Assembly: GCF_003258835.1 (NCBI RefSeq)
Contig: NZ_NPEV01000001.1
Location: 62,001 to 126,000, forward strand
Direction of reading: 5' to 3'
Length of the DNA: 64,000 nucleotides
Source of the DNA: Rhodobium orientis
GTDB lineage: Bacteria; Pseudomonadota; Alphaproteobacteria; Rhizobiales; Rhodobiaceae
Notes under the pieces: model-generated
What the model was told of the DNA's origin: nothing
What the model saw: the letters and a program-made list of their open reading frames with translations, nothing else
Databases searched by the model: none
Position numbers and translations under genes: made by a program
Shown: piece after piece, positions 58,389-64,000 of the stretch
Layout: each line of letters begins with the position of its first letter
Position numbering within the stretch: the stretch's first letter is position 1

Positions 58389-58823
58389 ATGCCGCTTCTG
58401 ACGCTTTCCCTTTCCGCCGCTAAGGACGGCAACCGCGCCGGCAAAGCCGCCCGGATTCTGACCGACCTCACCGCCCGCCATCTCGGCAAGGCGCCCGAGG
58501 TCACCGCCGTCATCGTCCACGAGCACGATCCCGCCCGCTGGTTCATCGGCGCCGAACCGCTCGCTGGCGACGTCGCAGCGCGCGCGAGCTTCGCCCTCGA
58601 CGTCAAGGTGACGGCCGGCACCAACACCAAGGCGGAGATCTCGGCCTATATCGATGCGGTGTTCGCGGCGATGGGCGCGCTCACCGGCGCGGTGCGCACG
58701 GAAAGCTACATCGTCGTCGACGAGGTGCCGGCGCCGAACTGGGGCTTCGGCGGGCGGACCCAGGAGCACCGCTTCATCGCCGGCCGGCGGGCCGAGCCGG
58801 CGACCGAACTGACGGCGCCGTGA
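58389..58823 (+). CDS. Tautomerase family (4-oxalocrotonate type) protein
   Basis: The 144-residue protein begins MPLLTLSLSA, giving the N-terminal Pro that is the catalytic base after removal of Met. An AGAAGG-like site is not clear, but the homologous start is ATG 58389. The fold resembles the long single-chain tautomerases. Substrate is unknown. A LysE-type exporter follows after 79 bases. Confidence 0.82.
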   Translation: MPLLTLSLSAAKDGNRAGKAARILTDLTARHLGKAPEVTAVIVHEHDPARWFIGAEPLAGDVAARASFALDVKVTAGTNTKAEISAYIDAVFAAMGALTGAVRTESYIVVDEVPAPNWGFGGRTQEHRFIAGRRAEPATELTAP

Positions 58824-58902
58824 GGCGGATGGATGCCTTGCGAGAAGAGGTCCCGGAGCGCATAGTGCCGGCCGAAAAATGCCCCTTCCTGGATGACACG
58901 CC

Positions 58903-59526
58903 ATGAGCCCGGAATTCCTCGTCACCTCCTTCGTCGTCGTGCTGGCGCCGGGCACCGGCGTCCTGTTCACGCTGGCCATGGGGCTGTCGAAGGGGGTCAA
59001 GGCCAGCATTGCCGCCGCGTTCGGCTGCACCCTCGGCATCGTGCCGCATATGGCGGCCGCCATCCTCGGACTGGCGGCGCTGTTGCACGCCAGCGCCACG
59101 GCGTTCCAGGTGCTGAAGATCGCCGGCGTGATCTACCTGCTCTATCTCGCCTGGACGATGCTGAAGGAGCGCGGCGCGCTGTCCGTGCCGCCGGGGGAGG
59201 AGGTGCGCGAGGACGCCACGCGGCATGGCGGGATCATCGTCAAGGCGATCCTCATCAACATCCTCAATCCGAAGCTGTCGATCTTCTTCCTCGCCTTCCT
59301 GCCGCAGTTCATCGATCCGGAAAGCGCCGGCGCGACCGGGTCCATGGTGTTCCTCAGCGCCATCTTCATGGCGATGACCTTTGTCGTCTTCGTCGCTTAC
59401 GGGGTGTTCGCCGCCACCGTGCGCCGCCACGTCATCTCAAGGCCATCGGTATTGGCCTGGATGCGGCGGGCATTCGCCGGCTCGTTCGTGCTGCTCGGGG
59501 GCCGGCTGTTGCTGGCGGAGCAGTAG
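58903..59526 (+). CDS. LysE/RhtB family exporter
   Basis: The 207-residue membrane protein has the LysE layout with the N-terminal FLVTSFVVVLAPGTGVLFTL helix and the LINILNPKLSIFFLAFLPQF segment of the family. Substrate is unknown. It is in the same direction as the tautomerase, with the divergent LysR as the candidate regulator. Confidence 0.87.
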   Translation: MSPEFLVTSFVVVLAPGTGVLFTLAMGLSKGVKASIAAAFGCTLGIVPHMAAAILGLAALLHASATAFQVLKIAGVIYLLYLAWTMLKERGALSVPPGEEVREDATRHGGIIVKAILINILNPKLSIFFLAFLPQFIDPESAGATGSMVFLSAIFMAMTFVVFVAYGVFAATVRRHVISRPSVLAWMRRAFAGSFVLLGGRLLLAEQ

Positions 59527-59557
59527 GGGCGAGGGTGTTGCGGGTCGAACCGCTGTT

Positions 59558-59647
59558 CTGGATTGCTTCGCTGCGCTCGCAATGACGGATTTGCCAACAG
59601 TTTCAACGTCATTGCGAGGAGGCCGTCAGGCCGACGCGGCAATCCAG
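59558..59647. repeat. Dispersed palindromic intergenic repeat, copy E
   Basis: CTGGATTGCTTCGCTGCGCT...CAATGACG (59558-59587) faces CGTCATTGCGAGGAGGCCGT...GGCAATCCAG (59607-59647). It sits between convergent lysE and moaE. Confidence 0.87.
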
Positions 59648-59682
59648 CCCTGCTGCCGGCCGGCGGTCAGCCCAGGAACGGC

Positions 59683-60141
59683 CTACTCCTTCCAGCGCAG
59701 GAGGGCGCTGTCGTCGGCGTCCTTGGCCTCGACCCAGCCGCCGGTCGTGCCGTCCTTCAGGTGTTCCTTCTTCCAGAACGGCGCCCGGGTCTTCAAATAG
59801 TCCATCATATATTCGGCCGCCTCGAAGGCGGCGCGGCGGTGCGAGGCGGCGGCGATGACCAGCACGATGGGATCGCCGGGCGCGAGCTTGCCGTAGCGGT
59901 GGATGGCGGTGAGGCCGAGAAGCTCCCAGCGGCTTTCGGCCTTTGCCGCGACGCGGCCGATCTCGTCCTCGGCCATGCCCGGATAGTGCTCCAGCTCCAA
60001 GGCGGAGAGCCGGCCGTCCTCGTCGCGGACATAGCCGGTGAAACTGGCAAGCGCGCCGATGTCGGCACGGCCGTCGAGCAGTTTTTCACTCTCGGCGGCG
60101 AGGTCGAAGGGCTCGGCCTGGATGCGGATCGTGGCAGGCAT
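59683..60141 (-). CDS. moaE: Molybdopterin synthase catalytic subunit MoaE
   Basis: The 152-residue subunit inserts sulfur carried by MoaD into precursor Z. It shows LASFTGYVRDEDGRLSALEL, the EHYPGMAEDEI segment and the active-site Lys region MDYLKTRAPFWKKE (about 123-136). It follows moaD by six bases on the minus strand. Normal length. Confidence 0.95.
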   Translation of the reverse strand: MPATIRIQAEPFDLAAESEKLLDGRADIGALASFTGYVRDEDGRLSALELEHYPGMAEDEIGRVAAKAESRWELLGLTAIHRYGKLAPGDPIVLVIAAASHRRAAFEAAEYMMDYLKTRAPFWKKEHLKDGTTGGWVEAKDADDSALLRWKE

Positions 60142-60147
60142 TGAAAC

Positions 60148-60399
60148 TCAGCCGCCGGTCATCGGCGGGAACATGGCGATCTCGCGGGCGCCGGTTATCG
60201 CCGTGTCATGCTCCACATGGACCCGGTCGACGGCGACGCGGATCAATTCGGGCGCCTCGAAGGCGTACTCGAACTCCTCGCCGCGGCCCTTCAGCCAGGC
60301 GATGAGGTCGGCGACGGTGGCGACGTCGGCCGGCAGGTCGACGTTTTCCTCGGGCTTGCCGACGCGTTCCCGCAGCCAGGCGAAATAGAGAAGCTTCAC
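60148..60399 (-). CDS. moaD: Molybdopterin synthase sulfur carrier subunit MoaD
   Basis: The 83-residue ubiquitin-like carrier ends in the required GG (PPMTGG), which becomes a thiocarboxylate. The opening is KLLYFAWLRERVGK. The start is GTG 60399, overlapping the pgsA stop by four bases (GTGA) with a GAGGAC site before it; no ATG is in reach. Confidence 0.93.
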   Translation of the reverse strand: MKLLYFAWLRERVGKPEENVDLPADVATVADLIAWLKGRGEEFEYAFEAPELIRVAVDRVHVEHDTAITGAREIAMFPPMTGG

Positions 60400-60989
60400 G
60401 ATTCGTCCTCGAACAGGTGGCCGATGCCGGCGCGGAAATAATCGTAGCCGGTATATAGGGTGACGAGTGCCGCGCTCCACAGCAGCGTCAGGCCGATCAG
60501 CGTCGTGCCCGGCAGGTAGCGCTCGCCGGCGGGGCCGGCCAGCAGGAAGCCGATGGCGACGAGTTGTACCGTGGTCTTCCACTTGGCGAGCCGCGTCACC
60601 GGCACGCTGACCTTCAGCTCGGCGAGATATTCGCGCAAGCCCGAGACCAGGATCTCGCGGCACAGGATGACGATGGCGGCCCAGAGCGACCAGCCGGCGA
60701 TGGTGCCGTCGGCGGCGAGCAGCAACAGGCATGCGGCGACCAGCAGCTTGTCGGCGATCGGGTCGAGCATGCGGCCGATGGACGACTGCTGGTCCCAGGC
60801 GCGGGCCAGGTAGCCGTCGAGGAAATCGGTGATGCTGGCGAGCACGAACAGGATGACCGCCGTCCAGCGGGCGGCGTCGCTGCCCGAAAATTTCCCCTCG
60901 CCGAAAAAGCAGACGACGACCATCGGCACCGCGGCGATGCGGCCATAGGTCAGGATATTCGGAAGGCTGTAGGCGTGTGATCGCGGCAT
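60396..60989 (-). CDS. pgsA: CDP-diacylglycerol-glycerol-3-phosphate 3-phosphatidyltransferase
   Basis: The 197-residue inner-membrane enzyme makes phosphatidylglycerophosphate. The CDP-alcohol phosphatidyltransferase motif DG-x2-AR-x8-G-x3-D-x3-D is complete (DGYLARAWDQ to MLDPIADK, about 58-80). It starts the pgsA-moaD-moaE unit. In many rhizobia uvrC lies next to pgsA; here three other genes separate them. Confidence 0.96.
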   Translation of the reverse strand: MPRSHAYSLPNILTYGRIAAVPMVVVCFFGEGKFSGSDAARWTAVILFVLASITDFLDGYLARAWDQQSSIGRMLDPIADKLLVAACLLLLAADGTIAGWSLWAAIVILCREILVSGLREYLAELKVSVPVTRLAKWKTTVQLVAIGFLLAGPAGERYLPGTTLIGLTLLWSAALVTLYTGYDYFRAGIGHLFEDES

Positions 60990-61277
60990 GAGGCTCTTGG
61001 CGCGGCTTAAGGCTTGGGACGGTGCCTTTGCGGTGCGAGAACACCATGCCCGGCTTTTCGGGTCAATGCGGGAACGCCATCGAATGGCGGCGGCAAGGAC
61101 GCGCAGGCGAATTCCCGCAACGGGATCGTGGTTTGCCGGGCAAGCCTAAGGCGTGTTTGTGACGGCGCGGTTGCGGTTCGTGTTGTTGGAAAGGCATGTC
61201 AGGTATCGGGTGTCGGCGGCTACGAGCGAGGTCTAGGGTCGCTGCGACAGGGATCGAGGCGTTTCGGGGGGGCAATC

Positions 61278-61835
61278 ATGGCAGAGGGTTCGGATCGGTC
61301 GGGCATGGTCATCGGCTATGGCTGGGTGCCGGGGGTGGTCGGCGAGATCGTGCGGGCCCATGCCGTCTACTACGCGCGGGAATGGGATTTCGGGCCGGTG
61401 TTCGAGGCGAAGGTCGCGGGCGGGCTGGCCGCGTTCCTGGAGCGCTACGATCCGGCGCGCGACCGGCTGGTGCACGCCCATGACGGAGACACTTTTCTCG
61501 GCTCCGTCGTCATCGACGGCAGCGACCCGGAGCTGGCGCCCGGCGGGACGCATCTGCGCTGGTTCGTCGTCACGGACGCCGCGCGCGGCCGTGGGCTCGG
61601 GCGCCGGCTGATGGACGAGGCCGTCGGGTTCCTGCAATCGTCCGGCGCCGCGTCCTGCTATCTCGACACCTTTGCCGGGCTCGACGCCGCCCGGCATCTC
61701 TACGAATCCTGCGGCTTTCGCCTGACGGAGGAGCGCGAGGCGACGAGCTGGGGAACGCCGGTCGCCGAGCAGCGCTTCGTGCTGGATGTCGACGCCTCCG
61801 CCGCGGGCGCGGCTCCTTCCCTCACTTGCGGTTGA
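61278..61835 (+). CDS. GNAT family N-acetyltransferase
   Basis: The 185-residue enzyme shows the acetyl-CoA loop VVTDAARGRGLGRRLMDEAV (about 98-117), followed by YLDTFAGLDAARHLYESCGF near the end, a typical GNAT ending. The N-terminal region (VVGEIVRAHAVYYAREWDFG) resembles the GNAT halves found fused to MarR domains. Substrate unknown. Its end overlaps the convergent CxC protein gene by 14 bases. Confidence 0.85.
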   Translation: MAEGSDRSGMVIGYGWVPGVVGEIVRAHAVYYAREWDFGPVFEAKVAGGLAAFLERYDPARDRLVHAHDGDTFLGSVVIDGSDPELAPGGTHLRWFVVTDAARGRGLGRRLMDEAVGFLQSSGAASCYLDTFAGLDAARHLYESCGFRLTEEREATSWGTPVAEQRFVLDVDASAAGAAPSLTCG

Positions 61836-62208
61836 TGTTCCACATCAGGCAGGAATTGGTGCGGTACCGGCCATCGTCGCCGCGCGTTGCCGCGATCAGC
61901 GGGCCGTAGTTGCTTTGATAAAAATCGACACCGCAGGTCGCGGACTGGCGGTTGGTGACGATCCGCACCGTTTCGCCGACCTCTCCCTTGACGACGCGGT
62001 CGACGCGGAAGGTGGTCTCGCGCTTGCGGCCGCCGGCGAGGCGCGCGTCGGTGGCCTCGCCCTCAAAAACGATGTCGGCCCTGCCCATGGCGTCGGCCTG
62101 GCTCACGCGGCGGCAGGAACAGGCGCTGGCCTCATCGGCGGTCGCGGCGAGCACCGACAGGGCGACAAGGCCGCCGAGGAAGAGCGAAACGTACTTGCCA
62201 TCACGCAT
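61822..62208 (-). CDS. TIMP/NTR-like secreted CxC protein (second of pair)
   Basis: The 128-residue protein has a signal peptide with an A-S-A|C cleavage site (ADEASA-CSCRR), giving a mature N-terminus Cys-Ser-Cys, as in tissue inhibitors of metalloproteinases. The segment RADIVFEGEATDARL and the strand VDRVVKGEVGETVRIVTN follow, with further Cys at the region ATCGVDFY and the C-terminal TNSCLMWNINRK. The paralogue upstream ends in the same way (TNSCIMLNISRK). An AGGAG site precedes ATG 62208. The fold assignment is inference from the cysteine pattern. Confidence 0.68.
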   Translation of the reverse strand: MRDGKYVSLFLGGLVALSVLAATADEASACSCRRVSQADAMGRADIVFEGEATDARLAGGRKRETTFRVDRVVKGEVGETVRIVTNRQSATCGVDFYQSNYGPLIAATRGDDGRYRTNSCLMWNINRK

Positions 62209-62232
62209 GACCGTCTCCTGATGTCGCTGCCG

Positions 62233-62622
62233 CTACTGCTTTCGAGAAATGTTCAGCATGATGCAGCTATTGGTGATCAGCCGGCCCTTTTCGTCGAGGA
62301 AGGCGGCGACGGTGAAGGGGCCGGTGCCTGGTTTGAAGCGCACGGCGCAGACCGAGGGCGGAATGGAGATTTCCGCGCCGTTGGCGTCGCCCTGCCGACC
62401 CTTCAGCCATTTGTCGACGGCAAAGACCGTCGTTTCCCATTCGACGCCGTCCTCGTCGGCTTTGGAGACCTTGGTTGGCTTGCCGACGAAGACCACGTCG
62501 GCCTCCTTCAGGATCGTCTCGCGCGGCTCCTTCAGGCAGATGCAGCCGCCGCCCTGGCTTGCTGCCGGGCCGGCCGACACAAGGGCGAGGAAAACAAGCG
62601 CCGGGATGAGGCGGTGGACCAT
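62233..62622 (-). CDS. TIMP/NTR-like secreted CxC protein (first of pair)
   Basis: The 129-residue protein has a signal peptide and then GGGCICLKEPRE, with the same CxC start as its paralogue but no cleavage site directly before the first Cys. EADVVFVGKPTKV, the central VDKWLKGRQGDA, PPSVCAVRFKPGTGPF and the ending TNSCIMLNISRKQ match the neighbour position by position. The two genes are 24 bases apart and likely cotranscribed. Function is unknown; the TIMP-like reading would make them protease inhibitors or adaptors. Confidence 0.65.
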   Translation of the reverse strand: MVHRLIPALVFLALVSAGPAASQGGGCICLKEPRETILKEADVVFVGKPTKVSKADEDGVEWETTVFAVDKWLKGRQGDANGAEISIPPSVCAVRFKPGTGPFTVAAFLDEKGRLITNSCIMLNISRKQ

Positions 62623-62666
62623 GGCGACAGCCGAAACACCGGGAAACGGATCGGCCCCTGCCTAGC

Positions 62667-64000
62667 CTATCCGGCGCCCTCATGGAAGAAGTCGTAGACG
62701 ATCTGGGCGATGCTTTCGGAAATGCCGGGCACGGATCGCAGGTCGTCGATGCCGGCGCGGCTGACCGCTTTAGCGGTGCCGAAATGGCGCAGAAGCGCGC
62801 GCTTGCGGCCGGGGCCGACGCCGCGGATCTCGTCGAGCGGGTTCTTGGTCAGGTCCTTCTTGCGCCGGGCCCGGTGCGAGCCGATGGCGAAGCGGTGGGC
62901 CTCGTCGCGCAGGCGCTGGATGAAATAGAGCACCGGATCGCGGGTCGGCAGCATGAAGCTGTCGCGCTCCGGCAGGTAGAAGGTCTCGCGGCCGGCATTG
63001 CGCTCCGGGCCCTTGGCGACGCCGACCAGCGGCAGGTCCTCGATGCCGAGCTCGGCGAGCGTCTCGCGCACCGCGTTGAGCTGGCCGCGGCCGCCGTCGA
63101 TCAGGACGAGGTCCGGCCAGGCGCCGACGGTGTCGCGGTCCTCCTCGCCGTCGCCATTCCCATCGCCGCCGCGCGGTCCGGCCTCCTTCAGCAGGCGCGA
63201 GAAGCGTCGTGTCATTACCTCGCGCATCATGCCGAAGTCGTCGCCGGGCGTGATGTCCGTCGACTTGATGTTGAACTTGCGATACTGGCCCTTCACGAAG
63301 CCTTCGGGACCGGCAACGATCATCCCGCCCACCGCATTGGTGCCCATGATGTGGGAGTTGTCGTAGACCTCGATGCGCCGGGGCATGGCGTCGAGGCCGA
63401 AGACCTCGCCGACGCCTTCCAGCAGCCGCGCCTGGGACGAGGATTCGGCGAGCCGGCGGCCGAGCGCCTCGCGGGCATTGGCATGGGCGTGCTCGACCAG
63501 CTCCTTCTTCTCGCCGCGCTGGGGCACGGAGATCTCCACCTTGCGGCCGGTCTTCTCCGTCAGCGCCGCGGCGAGCAGCTCGCGCTCGGCGAAATCGTGG
63601 GACAGGAGGATCTGCTTCGGGCACGGCTTGTCGTCGTAGAACTGGGCGAGAAAGCTTTCCAGCACCGCGTCGGCCTCAAGGGTCTTGTCGGCCTTCGGGT
63701 AGTAGCAGCGGTTGCCCCAGTTCTGGCCGGTGCGGAAGAAGAACACCTCGATGGCCGTCTGGCCGCCCTCCTGGTGCAGCGCGAAGACGTCGGCCTCCGA
63801 GACAGTCTGCGGGTTGATGCCCTGGTGCGACTGGACGTGGGAAAGGGCGGCGAGGCGGTCGCGGTAGACGGCGGCCTGCTCGAAGTCGAGGCGGTCCGAC
63901 GCCGCCTCCATGGCGCATGCAAGCTCCGCCTTCACCGCCTTGCTCTTGCCGGAGAGGAACGCCGTCGCTTCTTTTACCAGCCGCTCGTAGCCCTCAGCGT
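62667..64000 (-). CDS. uvrC: Excinuclease ABC subunit C, C-terminal part (partial)
   Basis: UvrC makes both incisions in nucleotide excision repair. The visible 444 residues hold the UVR-motif region ([17 protein letters not shown]), the RNase H-like C-terminal nuclease domain ([35 protein letters not shown]) and the helix-hairpin-helix ending with [20 protein letters not shown]. The frame runs off the right edge, where [17 protein letters not shown] is also recognisable, so the GIY-YIG N-terminus is outside. The GTG at 63935 is internal, not the start. Confidence 0.95.
   Translation of the reverse strand, partial: AEGYERLVKEATAFLSGKSKAVKAELACAMEAASDRLDFEQAAVYRDRLAALSHVQSHQGINPQTVSEADVFALHQEGGQTAIEVFFFRTGQNWGNRCYYPKADKTLEADAVLESFLAQFYDDKPCPKQILLSHDFAERELLAAALTEKTGRKVEISVPQRGEKKELVEHAHANAREALGRRLAESSSQARLLEGVGEVFGLDAMPRRIEVYDNSHIMGTNAVGGMIVAGPEGFVKGQYRKFNIKSTDITPGDDFGMMREVMTRRFSRLLKEAGPRGGDGNGDGEEDRDTVGAWPDLVLIDGGRGQLNAVRETLAELGIEDLPLVGVAKGPERNAGRETFYLPERDSFMLPTRDPVLYFIQRLRDEAHRFAIGSHRARRKKDLTKNPLDEIRGVGPGRKRALLRHFGTAKAVSRAGIDDLRSVPGISESIAQIVYDFFHEGAG

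Overview
The window is very GC-rich, densely packed chromosomal DNA of an alphaproteobacterium, most likely a member of the Hyphomicrobiales (Rhizobiales). The evidence is the Caulobacter-like flagellar block (fliG, fliH/flbE, fliN, flbD), CtrA-type TTAA-N7-TTAA boxes, a petABC bc1 operon, the rplY-pth-ychF and lgt-midA-pgeF gene orders, and the palindromic intergenic repeats typical of this order. The species cannot be named from the sequence. I found no rRNA, tRNA, CRISPR array, insertion sequence, integrase or prophage.

Layout. 1-4959: end of fliG, then fliH, fliN, the sigma-54 activator flbD and the export gate flhA. 5206-11309: an ACT-domain regulator, three small enzymes (GNAT, MtnA, YbaK-type deacylase), a CtrA-box-preceded membrane coiled-coil protein, a metallophosphoesterase and a second GNAT, with a likely 37-residue small protein at 10210-10323. 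11306-18261: a four-gene MoxR-DUF58-DUF4159-VWA membrane cluster on the minus strand. Divergent from it are DUF1285, a Nudix CoA diphosphatase and CCA-adding enzyme. 21004-26097: hemF, then two tandem paralogous ABC exporters. 26177-29795: trmL, the bc1 operon and its strong terminator. 29869-33865: a lipid A-type acyltransferase, a sulfotransferase, mtnP-apt, and a HigBA-like toxin-antitoxin pair whose toxin frame is broken. 33875-39802: paired MaoC hotdog proteins, lrgAB, ychF, pth, rplY and prs. 40222-44697: transporters beside their likely regulators (EamA; LysE with AraC; a nucleoside-gate protein with Lrp/AsnC) and a lipoprotein. 44799-49366: a creatinase-like M24 protein, pgeF, midA, lgt and ubiK. 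49720-52163: ybjN, proC, tetR, csaA. 52763-56594: an EnvZ/OmpR/MarR cluster resembling petPR, then ilvE. 56812-64000: an unknown secreted protein, LysR with a tautomerase and LysE exporter, moaE-moaD-pgsA, a GNAT, two tandem TIMP/NTR-like secreted proteins and the C-terminal part of uvrC.

Most of the window is housekeeping. The parts most worth a second look are the pair of secreted CxC (TIMP-like) proteins at 61822-62622, the frameshifted toxin with intact antitoxin at 33157-33865, a perfect CtrA box in front of an uncharacterised coiled-coil membrane protein (8269-9229), the candidate small protein at 10210-10323, and well-formed inverted or direct repeats in front of the Lrp, MarR, LysR and AraC genes that look like autoregulatory operators. 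Several dispersed palindromic repeats (4986, 20889, 52488, 59558) form one intergenic family. All functional assignments rest on motif recognition by eye; no database search was run.
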